Assembly (NCBI GenBank): GCA_016271365.2
Contig: CM057456.1
Location: 888,766,001 to 888,830,000 of the forward strand
Length of the DNA stretch: 64,000 nucleotides
Source: Neoceratodus forsteri
Taxonomy: Eukaryota; Chordata; Ceratodontiformes; Ceratodontidae
Reading direction: 5' to 3'
The notes beneath the pieces are model-generated. The model saw only the letters and a list, made by a program, of their open reading frames with translations. It searched no databases and was not told where the DNA came from. Within the stretch, counting starts at the first letter, position 1. Every line of letters starts with the position of its first letter. Of this stretch, positions 1 through 11,678 are shown piece by piece. Both the position numbers and the translations under genes were made by a program.

Positions 1-1980
1 CCAGGAGAACGTGAGGTGAGACAAGTGCTGCATCAATCATAAATTGGCAGAGACTTGAGATACACGAGATTAGTTGCAAGAACATTTAGAGATTGTACTT
101 AGGTGTTGTTTGAGGTTAGTTTTGAATTTGGCTAGACAGGTGGTGGCAAGAAGGTGCTCGGGTAATTCATTCAACCACATGGGGGCACGGTAGGCAAATG
201 CCCATTGCCCGAGCGAGGTACGATGGAAGGGGATGGACAGGGCCTCTCTTGTCCTCCCCCTGGTGGCCTGTGGTGTGTTTGCTGCCACTAACAGATTACC
301 AACACAGGACGGTGTTTTCCCCATGAGCGCTTTCTTCCCTAGGGTGCACGTCTGATGAATGACCCTGTGTTTTAGGTATAGCCAGTTTGTAAGCTCATAC
401 AGTGTACAGGTGTGCGTATCATGCTGTAAATCTAGGGCTAGTCTACAGGCCTTGTTTAGAGACACCTGTGCCTGTTTCAATGCAGTATCCATTGCCACCC
501 CATATATCACTATTCCATAGTCGTTATGTGATAATATAGAGCTGTGTACTGCAAGGCGGAGGGCTTTGGGAGATGGGTATTTCCTATGCCTGTAAAGGAC
601 ACCAATCTTAATGTTGACTGTCTTGACCAGGGAGTTAATATGTTGAGCAAATGTATGGGTTTCATCCAGTGTGATCCCCAGAAACTTGAACGTGCAGACT
701 TGTTCCAGTGGCTCACTGCAGGAGTTTGTAATGATGAGGGGGTTTTATTTGATTTTTTTGTGTGTACTGGTAATAAGCATGGTCTTGGTCTTCTTATAAT
801 GAAGTAGCAGCTTATGTCTACAGAACCAGATCTCAGAAGAGAAGGATGCCTGAAGCTCAATTTGCAGATTAGCAAGGGACGTGCTGCTTCCCAGGAGCAC
901 CGCATCGTCAGCGTAGAGTATTAGTTTGGTGTCGCAGGCAGTGGGGAGGACATTTAGGAAGATACTGAAGAGTAGGGGCCCAAGGATTGATCCCTGGGGC
1001 ACCCCACAGTGATACCTCTCTTGCACTAGAAACTGTATGTCCAATTTTGACGCAATGAATTCTGCTTGTAAGGTAGTCTTGGAACCAGCATAGTGCACTA
1101 GGTGCCACACCCATGTTGGACATTTTGGTCAGTAATGGGGGTGATTGACTGTGTCGAAGGCTTTGGTGAGGTCTATGAAGATAGACCCCACCAGTTTGCC
1201 TTCATCCAAGGCCTTGTGTGCATAGTTCATAAAGTCCAGCAGAGCAGTGGTTGTGCTGTGGCTTTGTCTGAAACCATGCTGGTTAGGGCAGAGCAGGTTA
1301 TATTTGTTGAGGTAGTCAATGAGCTGACCAGCCACAATCTTTTCCAGTGCTTTGGACAGCGGAGAGAGTATTGAGATGGGCCTATAGTTGGATACCAAGG
1401 ATTTGTCACCTCCCATATGCACAGGTGTGACTAGGGCCTGCTTCCAGACCTCCGTGAATTGAGCAAGAGTCGGTGATTTGTTGAACAACTTGGTGATGGA
1501 CACTATGAGGATGTCCAGGGTGAGGGATAGCAGCTTCATGTCTATCCCATCGCTACCCTGTCTTGCCTTACCCAGTACTTTCCTGACCTTAGCTAGTGTC
1601 TACTTCACAGTCACCATTTTAAGGTAGAAGGGTCGGTGAGAGTGCTCGGAGAGTCCATTGTTGGTCTGGCTCTGCTCAGGGTGGAAGTAGGCTGGTGGTA
1701 ATACTGCTGTGAGATCAGTGAAGGCCTTGTTGAAGGCCTCCCCCATGGCTAGGGGGTCTGTGATGTGATTGCTACTGATGTTAAGTAGTCAGGGATGAAT
1801 CTTGTCCTTGCCTAGGATGCTCTTGATGCTATCCCAGAACCTTTTGCCATCTCACCAGGAGTTAGCAAGCTGTGCTTTATGATAATTGGCTTTGGTGAGC
1901 TGGATTAGTTTAGTGCAGTGATTTCTGGCCACTTTGTAACACTTGTAGTCATGCCTGTTACCCGTGTTTCTTGCCTTCTC
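1..1980 (-). pseudogene. L2-like LINE, reverse transcriptase half (element A)
   Basis: This is the reverse transcriptase of a non-LTR retrotransposon, which copies the element RNA into the target site. Reading down the minus strand I see a linker beginning near NERDSLWEK, then the RT fingers SNYRPISILSP (about 1390), QHGFRQSHSTTTALL (about 1270), FIDLTKAFDTVNH (about 1150), GVPQGSILGPLLF (about 990) and LILYADDAVLL (about 910), and finally the C-terminal region with FAYRAPMWLNELP (about 190). The YADD catalytic motif is present. Several frameshifts and stops split the reading into pieces at 70-510, 745-1110 and 1129-1539. The motif set and C-terminal end fit the L2 clade rather than CR1. It joins a second L2-like element upstream without a break in frame. 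It is not functional. The 3' end may lie outside the window. Confidence 0.85.
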
Positions 1981-3888
1981 CCAAAGTGAATCCCTTTCAT
2001 TCATAAGGGAGAGTTTAGACAGGGTGGGAAGCAGGGAGATAGGCCTTTAATTATTAAGAGCACTGGGATCTCTGGATTTGAACAGAGGGACCACATGGGC
2101 CATTTTCCATATAGGAGGGATATTTCTTAGTGAGAGTGATAGATTAAAGAGATGCGTGATTAACACCGCCAGGACATGAGTACTGATCTTCAGGAAAAAA
2201 GGGTCAATAAGATCAGCCCCGGCACTTTACCTGCTATCTAGCTGTAATAATAATTCTTCAACCTCTTTCAAGGTTACAAGCTGTAGGGAAAATGTTGCAC
2301 TACTGTCATATACTTCATGATTCTGAACACCCAACTGCATGCAGAGATTGCTTGCAGGGGAAGAATCAAAGGCTAAACCTGCAGTGGCAAAGTGATTATT
2401 GAGCGACTCAAGGATAGTGTTCCTGTCAGAGACTGTAGAGGAACCAATCGTAATTTTTGTTTGGCAATGAGTTTACAGATGTGGTGCCTTCTAGCTTCTT
2501 TAAGGTTTTCCAAAATTTGGAAGAACACTTTGTGGCGGATTTGAGTTCAGTACAATGGAAGTGTGCCTTGGCCTCTCTGATCATCTTAGTACAAGTATTC
2601 CTAGCTGTCCTAAAAAGAGCCCAGTCGATTGCTAGTTTGGTTTTACATGCATGTTTTCACAGCCGATCTCTGTTAAACAATAGGGCCTTCAGATCAGTAG
2701 TAAACCACCGGCATCATTTAGCCTTTATCCTGACTTTAGTAACTGGTGTATGCTTGTACAGCACCCCTACAATGATATCATTGAAAATATTGTATGCTAT
2801 GCACACAGATTTTGCAAGGTAAAAGTCTTGCCAGACCAAGGAATCTCATAAATCCAAGGTGAAAGCATGTGCATCGAAGTTTCTTCTGCTTCTCTTCAGG
2901 GTGTGCTTTGTGTCGGAAGGCAACTTAGGTATAGCTCTTACACAGGTGATAAACCAATGGTCACTAAAATTGGAGAACAGGACCATAGCATGGGAAAATA
3001 GGTGTAGTTTATTTACTACAATCAGATCCAGCAGCATACTGTTAATGGGTTCTTTTTCTTGGGGCGTGTAGCTTCAGTAATTAGTTGGGACCAGCCAAGG
3101 GAGTCGCAGATAGATTTAAGGGGAGTGGAGGCATTGGATAGCCAATCAAGGTTAAGGTTGCCCAAAATAATGAACTCGGAAGACAGTGATCCCAGGGAAT
3201 TAATTAGGTGGGTCAGAAGTTGAAGTCCCGCAGCTGGAGGCCTATAGCATCCTAATATGCAGAGGGAGATCTTGTGTGCACTCTCAACTTTGAGGGTTAG
3301 GCATTCAAATTCATTCTGAATAATAGTTGAATCCATGATGGTGGCAGAAAATTTGTTGTTGATATAAATAGCAGCTCCTCCTCCTCTAGACTGCCTGTCT
3401 GTTCTAAACAAGGAGTAGGAAGGAATATTTACCTCTCAATCCACAGTTCTGGGTTTGAGCCATATCTTGGTGACCACCAAAACATCAGGTGAGGTATGAC
3501 ACACCCATGCCTGAACAGATGTAAATTTTTTTAGTAGGCTGCATTCATTGACGTGCATGAAGCTCACACTGTTACAGCTTGCCAAGTCAGTGGGGGGGAT
3601 ATAAGTGATGGAGAAACAGGATTAAGCTCAACATTGCCTGAGCATAGTAATAGGTGAAGCAGGAGTTTCCTGAAAGCTTCCATGATATACCTAAGTGTTC
3701 TAGCCCTTTTATGCTTGCGAGAGTTAATAGGTGTAATAGGGGGATCCATGCGTTGATATAGATGATCATAGATTGATTATAGGTTGTTCAGCTGATGGTG
3801 ATGATTGGCCACTCCCACCTGTCAATAACAGGAGCAGCTGAGTAAGATCATCACTAACTGTGAAGGATACTGTCTTACTGGTGGACAT
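1981..3888 (-). pseudogene. L2-like LINE, 2A region plus endonuclease and RT start (element B)
   Basis: An L2-like ORF begins at a possible ATG at 3886-3888 on the minus strand, in a poor state with several stops. In order it shows a basic leader, a 2A-like relic (CSGNVELNP, 3618-3644) and an apurinic endonuclease domain. The endonuclease has SRGGGAAIYI (about 3370), LGCYRPPAAGLQLL (about 3240), ILGNLNLDWLSN (about 3160) and FSNFSDHWFI (about 2960); a catalytic Asp of the usual LGDLN motif is replaced by Asn. The linker and start of RT follow (SAGADLIDPFFLK near 2220, RPISLLPTLSKL near 2020). At about 1990-2005 the coding sequence runs straight into the linker of element A. The N-terminal part before the 2A relic does not resemble the one in the better element at 44.9 kb. 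Confidence 0.8.
3609..3660 (-). other. Decayed 2A-like motif in L2-like element B
   Basis: The minus strand encodes LLLHLLLCSGNVELNPVSP. The known 2A consensus is D-x-E-x-N-P-G-P, with skipping between the last G and P. Here D is N, the critical Gly is Val and one residue separates it from Pro, so ribosome skipping is not expected. A hydrophobic run and basic residues precede it exactly as in the intact-looking copy at 45351-45383. Confidence 0.7.
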
Positions 3889-4253
3889 TTTCAGGCTACC
3901 AAACAGCTTTTTTTTTTTAATTTACTGATTACATGAAATGACGCTGATATTGTGAATACAAGAACAAAAGTTGAGTATGTCATTTATCAATTGCGCTTAA
4001 ATGCAAAGCAGTAGTGGTTAGTGTGAAGTGTTATGGAATACTCAGGCACAGTCAGATCTGACATTCCATGACTGCCAGAGCATTCCAAATCGGGATTTGT
4101 CATACTATATCCTGTTGCATGTAATTTAGGCTGCACATGCATTTTAGTCAGAGAGTAATGTGATCTCTGTGCACAGCTCTCAGCCAATTACATGTCTCTA
4201 ATTAAACCTACATTGCTATAATAGCACTTGAGAGTGGTCTCTCATCTGTCATT
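3889..4253. other. No gene seen
   Basis: AT-rich sequence with a short oligo-T run at about 3908-3918, which could mark an old insertion boundary next to the L2-like element. I see no coding or RNA signal. Confidence 0.5.
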
Positions 4254-4868
4254 TCCCTATATAGTCAATCACATGGGTATGGTGTGCATATTTATGGAAC
4301 ACATACAAACAGAGGAGAGAAGGAAGTAAGTGCCTCAGCTGGGACTTGAACCCAGGCCATCTGGAATACTGTTCTGGTCACACTAACCAGCTGCACCACC
4401 AAGGCAACTGGAACCTGAGCTGTCCCGGAGCACACATTTCTCTTTCTCTAATGCACAACCTGGTGCTGCACAAGTAATTACTACATTTTCAATCACATGT
4501 TTCTCTGTTTGTATATGTTCCATAAATATGCACACCACACCCATGTGATTGAAAATGTAATAATTATTTGTGCAGCATCAGGTTGTGCATTAGAGAAAGA
4601 GTAATGTGTGCTCAAGGACAGCCCAGGTTCCAGCGCACTTGATGGTGCAGTTGGTTAGCGCAACCTGAACAGTATTCCAGGCAGCCTGGGTTCAAGTCCT
4701 GGCTGAGGCACTTACTTATTTCTCTCCTGTTTGTATGTGTTCCATAAATATGCACACCATACCCATTTGATTGAAAATGTAGTAATTATTTGTGCAGCAC
4801 CTGGTTGTGCATTAGAAAAAGAGTAATGTGTGCTCCGGGACAGCCCAGGTTCCAGATCTCCCTATATA
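4254..4868. repeat. Head-to-head tRNA-derived repeat (inverted pair)
   Basis: Two copies of a tRNA-like module face each other. The plus copy (about 4632-4710) has an A-box-like TGGTGCAGTTGG at 4643-4654 and a B-box GGTTCAAGTCC at 4689-4699. The minus copy has the complements at 4387-4398 (A) and 4342-4352 (B). A flanking block of about 130 bases containing CCATAAATATGCACACCA and TTGTGCAGCA.CTGGTTGTGCATTAGA appears as direct repeats at about 4500-4632 and 4722-4855 and inverted at about 4254-4320 and 4411-4497. The whole can fold on itself. It looks like a tRNA-derived SINE or composite, not a functional tRNA pair. Confidence 0.7.
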
Positions 4869-5799
4869 CCAGTCAAACCAGTTTCCCTAGTGCCCCTACA
4901 CAGGAATGGAAAACACATGCATCCCGACCTTGCTTGGCCTGCTGTGGGATTGGTGCGATGGCATGCCCCTGCAATAGACAGATTGCATTGTCATTGGCTA
5001 CATTCCTGTCTCTGGGCCACTCAACATTCAGGGACCAAGGCTTGCTCCTGAGCCTGAGTGACAGTAGCAGCTGTTGCAGCAGCCCCAAGGGCAGCCTTCT
5101 TATCTTATTTAGACAAGTGTATTTTAAGTGGCTTTAATGCTTTACTTGCAGTTAGGATTTGTGGTGTATAATCTTTCACCGCTAATATCTTTAAGTCTAT
5201 GATTCTGAATATGTGAATCACAGTCTGAAGTGCAACACTTTCATTTTAACTGTTGACTTTGTCATGGGCTGGTGTTGCAGTATCACACATTCTAATTCAA
5301 GAGTAGGTGTCATCTCACATTCCAAGTGTTGATAACATTTTTCTCACAATTCACATTTCACCATGTTCATTGCATAACTATAGGATATGGAGGACTGCAG
5401 AGTAATATAGCATTTATTGCCATACATGAGCATAAGACTATATCTCATAAGTGACAAAGCCATGGGTGTGATTTGAGGAAATTCTATTCACTATGGGGAG
5501 CAATGCACAATCCCACTGCAGCACATCATTTACAGTTTATGCCAAATAATCTTACAAGGTGAAACATTAAAATTAGCTCACTTTATGAAGATTTAACTAC
5601 CCATTCCATACAGAAGCTTTAGTTCAGCACTAGGACCAATGCCATCAAACACTGCGAAACCTGCATTCCTGTTTGTAAACGTATATCATATTAGCACACA
5701 GTACATACTGTGGAACTAACGTGCTGGAAAAATGCATACTGTGGAAACTACATACAAGTGACAAACCTACTGTGGAAATAACATATCATTTTCTCTGTA
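4869..5799. other. No gene seen
   Basis: Unremarkable AT-rich sequence. The overlapping short open frames at 4790-5137 lie partly in the repeat above and have no recognisable domain. Confidence 0.5.
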
Positions 5800-5985
5800 T
5801 GCTTGCTGTTTGAGATAAGCACAAGGGAATCACAGTGGAATGGAAGGGATAAGGGAGAAACAGCTGTAGATTGGGCATGGTCTGCAATAATGTACTGTAG
5901 GTTGGAAGAAATTGGCAGACAGGATGGACCAAGTGGTCCTTATTTGTTGTCAAATTCTATGTTTCTATGTTTCTATATTTATAAA
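5800..5985 (+). mobile_element. CR1 3' end fragment
   Basis: The stretch reads ..GGCAGACAGGATGGACCAAGTGGTCC.. and ends in AATTCTATGTTTCTATGTTTCT. This matches the style of CR1 3' ends, which finish in short TTCTATG-type repeats instead of poly(A). The same ending occurs on the minus strand at 13803-13850, where it terminates a CR1 with recognisable ORFs. 5'-truncated. Confidence 0.8.
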
Positions 5986-7234
5986 CAACATTTAAGAATT
6001 ATGTAATCCCAGATACCTGGGCATTAAGGGGAAACTGTAGCATTCTGTCTCATGAAAATATGACTTGAAGTATCTTCAACTGTGTTTGGCTAGCTGTTTT
6101 TCTGTACCCTGTTTAGCATTATAATTGTATATGAGTCAGTAGCCATAACCAGGCAAAAGCACACAGTATCTGGTATGTTTGCTCTCTGACTAAGCACAAC
6201 ACTGGTCGTTGACTATGAAAGTGAAAAGATGATCTGCAGCAATAAGAATGTTAGTGTTTAGTAATACAGCTCAGAAAAACTGTTGGATATATATGTTCTT
6301 GTACAAATTATATAATTGTAAATGGTGTAATTGGAGGCAGTTGCGCTTTAATGCTGCAAACTGTTATTTAGCAATCATCTCTTTCAGGGCCTATTGAACA
6401 CAGATTTATACACAATGTAAGCAACCTCATTCAGTTACAGCCAAACATGCATTGGCTTTTGCTAAGGAAAAGTTAAAATATATGGCTTAGAAGCTACTAA
6501 ATACAATGGTAAAATATAGTCTAGTTATGATCATTAACCTTGCATTACAATATTTTTCTTGTGGACTACCAATGATAGTTTTCCTGTGGAGCAAATTCCT
6601 TCTATAGCAAACTTGTTGTGTCTTTCATAATGTCATATTCTGCCATTTTATGGATGTGGTGTGAAAATACCCTTTTTTGTTTGGGTAATATTTATGTCAT
6701 CCCAATGTCTGTACCCAGGATAAAATGTAACCTAACTCTGTCTTTTGTGGAACAAGTGCCAATTGCCACCAGATTTCCTAGTCTCCTACTACTGCTGCAT
6801 TACCTTTATCTAAACCGGCTGCTGCCACAGCTGATACCAATGGCACTCTGTGGTCAGCTAGGAGGGTGCATGTGGTCTATGCTAGGTGGCCCACTCTCTC
6901 CCTCCTATGGCACAGAACTCCTCTCTTTCAATATACACCCATTCGCCTGTTAGTCTTGGGGGGTTGACTTCACCAATGAACACAGGTCTCTACCCAGCAT
7001 AGCACCATTATTGCAGAGCCATCTAAAAAGCATCCTCTGCAACATAAGGTAACAAAAGGAAAGCAGGGATTTACAGTATTAAGAGCTGTAACTTCTGACT
7101 CATTCTGCATTATCATCCCATTAACCTGTGCACTTAATTTCTCCATTCCAGCAGTCAGTTCAGGTTTGCTTTTCAAGAGGGAGCATTGTAGTGACACAAG
7201 TAGTCAGTGTTAGACAAGCAAGGCTGAGGAAAGG
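5986..7234. other. No gene seen
   Basis: Mixed AT-rich sequence without recognised repeats. The open frame at 6618-6953 has no domain I know and is probably chance. Confidence 0.5.
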
Positions 7235-7293
7235 ACTGCGAAGGTTTGATGGACTGCAGGGCTTTTTCTGCTTGTGAAATTCTATGTTTCTAA
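7235..7293 (+). mobile_element. CR1 3' end fragment, very short
   Basis: GTTTGATGGACTGCAGGGC..TTTTTCTGC followed by AAATTCTATGTTTCTA: the last bases of a CR1 3' end, like 5930-5980. Only the terminal piece remains. Confidence 0.65.
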
Positions 7294-9094
7294 ACGGTTT
7301 TCATCATGGGCAAAATTGCAAACCCTTGTTTCCTTCCCTTCAGAAGTGGACTCAAACTGCCGGGGGATGGCCAAAAGGAGACAGGATTGAGCATCCACCT
7401 GACAGATCTTCTCTCCCGGGGGGAAGGGCTGTGCCGTACTGCTCCTGTACTGCCACCACTTGGAGGCATGGTGGTGGGGCAGAGGTTGCGGCCAGAATGG
7501 GGGCAGTCAGTGACTGATGCATGGTGTGTGCATGCCTCTATATACGTGTGCATATGCACTATTGCACAATGCTGGCCACCAATGGGGAGAAAACGGAGGC
7601 AAGAATATCATGGTGGTGTGGGAGGATAATGCCCACCCCACTCCAGACTTACACCATCAGGCAGTCAAGGCCACGACTTGACTGGGTCACTGGGAGGCAG
7701 GAAGACAATGCCTCCCCTACTGGTCCCACCATGAGGGTAATATGTGGGGGTTCAAAAGTTCAGTAAATCTTGGGGGAGACAGGTGCCATTCAGAGTGGGG
7801 TGGGGCTGAAGGGGGCCAGCACCACAAGTAGATAAACTCCTTGATAAAAAAACAAGAAAAATGCAGCCAACCTGAGGCAACCTGGATATCCACCTAGTTA
7901 ATAAAGTTCATAAAAATAGATTACTTTCTTGTGATACTCTCATGGTAGTAGGTGTATGATAACTAAAATGCACCCTCAATATGTCTGTCTGCTGTCTGTG
8001 CTCCTTTTTTTAAAAAGAATTGCTATACATTTCTTTCACCCTCCCAGGACTGGCACCAATTGGTCCAGCCCCCCACCCAGCCCATCACCCACCCCCTGTG
8101 AACTTACCCAAGCAAGAGATATGCTCTGACTTACTCCCCCTCCCAAAGCAGGGCTGCAGGAGGGAGCTCAACAACCTATCAGATGCCAGTATACAGCCCT
8201 GGGATGCTTCCATTATGGAATTATGCCCTGTCTTCCTTCCAGGGCAGGGCCTTCGGGAGGGGGCTCAGCCTTTTGTTGGATGCCATTATAAGTCTCTGGT
8301 GGTGCCACGAGCAGTGGTGTAGGACCTGTGGCACAAGATGGGCAACATCCTGTTTGGCCCAGTTTTCTGCCACTTTCGCCCTGGGAAGCGAGAAGTGCAA
8401 TGACACCAAGGGCATGTACGCCAACATCTGTCCTGCCTCAAGCAACCATGTAGGTGTCAGCAGGTGCTCTCCCTGGCCTCTGCCAGAGGACCAGAGGTCA
8501 ATCATGCACCAGGCACTCAACTCCTCTCCCCCCAGACAAGGAGAGCAGTCCCTCGGAAGCTTGATCCTTCTCCCCCAAGCTGGCCCTCTGACTCTCAGGT
8601 TTGCTCCGGAACCCAAGATGATGACACCAAAGGTGGAAGTCTAACCACCATGCCAGCAGGCTGGCATTGCTATCTGTGTTCCTGCTGAAACTGAAAATAC
8701 AGCCCCATAAGCAAGACCCCTACTTTTCTGTGGCACATTGGGACCAAGTTCTGTGGCAAGACTACCATTTGCCGCACAACGTCTGCAGCGGTGGTTTGTA
8801 AATTCTGCAGAAGTTCTACGTCACTATTGAACTAGCACAGCACAGTGTCAGCTTGTCATCCTAACTTCACTTTCATGGCAGTGGTTATAGTAATCAGGAT
8901 TGGGGAAATCATAGTAACACTAGTTCAAAAAATAACAGACTTCTAGAAATAATGTTATGCCTAAAAAGGCAAAACAAATATCTGTCCCTTAAGGTCCTAG
9001 TCTATTGCATAAAGGAAATATTCAGGGGGGACCTTATGTGATAAATAAGGTATTTTAATACTCATGCTATCTATACCACTCATGAGATCCCCAC
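7294..9094. other. No gene seen; GC-richer segment
   Basis: Between about 7300 and 8700 the sequence is richer in G and C and has many overlapping open frames on both strands (for example 7306-7629, 8183-8644, 8221-8616). None contains a recognised domain. The high GC, which makes stop codons rare, explains them. Confidence 0.5.
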
Positions 9095-9153
9095 TGTGTA
9101 TCACTTATATATTTATATGCAATCTGTAATATACATACAAATGTGTGTGTGTA

Positions 9154-9360
<207 letters not shown>

Positions 9361-10700
9361 TGGTAGCACAGTGGTGCTACCATTAGGGTTGAGTAGCACT
9401 TTTAAGGTTAAAGGGTCAAATTTTGCACCTTAATAACTTTGCCACCGTTCAACGGATTTGCCTGAAATTTGGGAAGCACAATTGAGCATGGTAGATCTTG
9501 GGATCTGCCAAGTTTTGTACCAGTTGGATGTACAGCTGCGGAGTTATTAAGCGACAATTCCGCAATTATGCTTTTTTGCAATTTCTTTGCTCTCGCCTAC
9601 AGGTCCCACGGTTTGCGTGACCAGTCCAAAAACTTCAGGGAACATGCAGCTGGGGTCCCCGATGTGACTTGAAGATTTTGTGAAAAAATATTGAACGGTT
9701 CAAAAGTGATTTAAAAAACAAATTCACATTATAAGTCAATGGGAAAAGTTAACAAAAAGTTCAACACTTTCGCAAATGCAGTTTTTACTTTCACAAATGG
9801 CTCTTTTACTTTTGCAAATCCACCATTTTGTTTTCAGCTGGTGATCAGAAAAATGCTTGGCATTTAAATCTGGGACCCTCTAGCAACACAATTCTTTTTG
9901 TGTTTACCTAGTCGGACCTTGAGAATGCTAGGCATGCCTTTATTTTGAGGTTAAACACCCTAGAAATATGTTTTTCAAGTTTCTGGAAAAAGTACTTTCA
10001 CAAAGTAGTGTCACACTCACGAAAGTGTCGCAAATTTTTGTGAAAGCTTTCGCAAATTGCGATACTACTTTTCCACGCTATGGCAAAATGACAGCAATTC
10101 TTTGCCACCCTGCTGCAAAAGAACGGTTTGGTCTTTTGGGCTGAAATTTGAAGGGAGCGCAGCCAACATCTCACAGATGTACCTTTCTGTGTTTTGGTGA
10201 AAACATATTACAGGGCGGCAAAATTACAGCACTCCAAAGTTGACACTTTTTCCCATAGGACAACATTACGGCATCCACCGCATTACAGGAATCCTTTGCC
10301 GCCCTGCTGTAAAATAACGGTTTGCTCTTTTGGGCTGAAATTTGGAGGGAAGAAAGCCAACATCCCACTGATGTGCTGTTTGGTAGCATGGTGAAAAAAT
10401 ATTACAGGGCGGCACAGTGACGGCACTCCAAATTTAACGCTTTTTCCCACTGGATAACATTATGGCACTTGCCGCGCCTTTCGGGGCCCATATCTCAGAA
10501 ACGGTGTGAGATACGGACTTTTCGTTGCAAAAATGCATAGCCTCCTATTGGGGGCTAAGTACTACACTAGCCAGGAAAGTCATAATTCATATAAAATTTA
10601 CATTTTTTTCTACATCGTACGGTTCCTGAGATATAAGCAATTTAATATTCCAAGTCCTAATTTTCTGCTCCAAGGCCCATTGTTATGGATACATTCTTTG
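9361..10700. repeat. AT-rich repeat family starting with a hairpin; internal 194-base tandem
   Basis: Next to the (TA)n tract is a 9-bp stem TGGTAGCAC..GTGCTACCA (9361-9382), then TTAGGGTTGAG. The following text (CACCTTAATAACTTTGCCACCGTTC, GTGAAAAAATATTGAACGG, TCAATGGGAAAAGTTA) recurs in diverged form at 62401-62800. From 10101 a unit beginning TTTGCC.CCCTGCTG repeats at 10295, a 194-base period, with the inner motif GTGAAAAAATATTACAGGGCGGCA. A motif TATCTCAGAAACGGT recurs in both orientations. No protein-coding signal, so probably a non-autonomous element or diverged satellite. Confidence 0.65.
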
Positions 10701-10739
10701 TTTTCACTGTGTTTTCCAATGCATTTTTTGGGGAAAAGA

Positions 10740-11570
10740 AGGGTGTGCCCTTTCGTTACTGTGCCAGTTAATGTTTCCAGTTGCATTTCCATTACCGTTT
10801 GTGGCTCCATTACCGTCTACGCCACCGTGTGCATTGCGGTTTGCTTTTTCGATTTCGTTTGCGTTTCTGTGTCATTTGGCATTATTGTTGCTGTTACCAA
10901 TACCGGTTTCATTTGCAATTGTGGTACCATCCACGTGCGTTACGGTTTGCATTTTCATACGCGCTTGCATTTCTGTTTTGTTTCTATTTCCTTTGGGGTT
11001 ATTTTTGCTGTTACTGTTACCATTTGCATTTACGGTTGCGGTACCATGACCATGCGCGTAATGGTTTGTATTTCTGTACTCACTTTGCATTTGCATTTCT
11101 CTTTCCTTTGGCGTTATTGTTGCTGTTACCGTTACCATTTGCGTTAACAATTGCGGTTCCATGACCATACACATTACGGTTTGCTTTTCCGTACCGCCTC
11201 CATTCCCGTTTCCATTTCTGTTTCCTTTGGCATTATTCTTCATGTTAACATTACCATTTGCATTTACTATTATGGTACCATGGCTGTGCGTGTTACGGTT
11301 TGCGTTTACGTGTGCGCTTGCGTTTCCATTTCTGTTCCCTTTCACATTCTTTTTGCTGTGACACTTGACATTTCCATTGAAAATACCACTGCCATCACTG
11401 TTCCCATTACCAGTTGTGTTTTCGTACACGCTTCAATGTCCGTTTGCATCACTGTTCACTTTGGCCTCACTTTGCGCTTGCATTTCTATAAATGTTTCAT
11501 TTACCATTTACGTTTCCATTACCACGTGCACCACTGTAGGCACTTCTGTTTGTGTTGCTGTTCCTGTTAC
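10740..11570. repeat. Degenerate hexamer array with ~116-base higher-order repeat
   Basis: Nearly the whole stretch parses into 6-base words rich in TT, such as CATTTC, TTACCG, TTTGCG, GTTTCC. A higher-order block containing GGC.TTATTGTTGCTGTTACC and GGTACCATGACCATGCGC recurs with its CTG (or ATG) at 10891, 11008, 11123, 11242 and 11356, spacings of 117, 115, 119 and 114. Because the hexamers contain few stop codons, long open frames appear on both strands (for example 10506-11147 plus, 10872-11429 minus), but these have simple-repeat composition and are not genes. Confidence 0.8.
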
Positions 11571-11678
11571 TATGTCACACGACATCACGTGGTGGAAGCG
11601 CGAGGCCCGAAGGGCCAGCACTCCCGCCGCTGCATTATTTTCACTATTTGTCGTCATCATTCTGAAAAGGAAGGGCAA

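Noticed and set aside
4342..4710. Two functional tRNA genes
   Set aside because: A and B boxes are present, but acceptor stems do not pair well and the modules are part of a repeated unit.
7290..8690. Overlapping open frames on both strands (up to 153 codons)
   Set aside because: GC-rich stretch, no domain, no consistent frame; stop-poor composition explains them.
9383..9390. Interstitial telomeric repeat
   Set aside because: TTAGGG occurs once per site, never in tandem.
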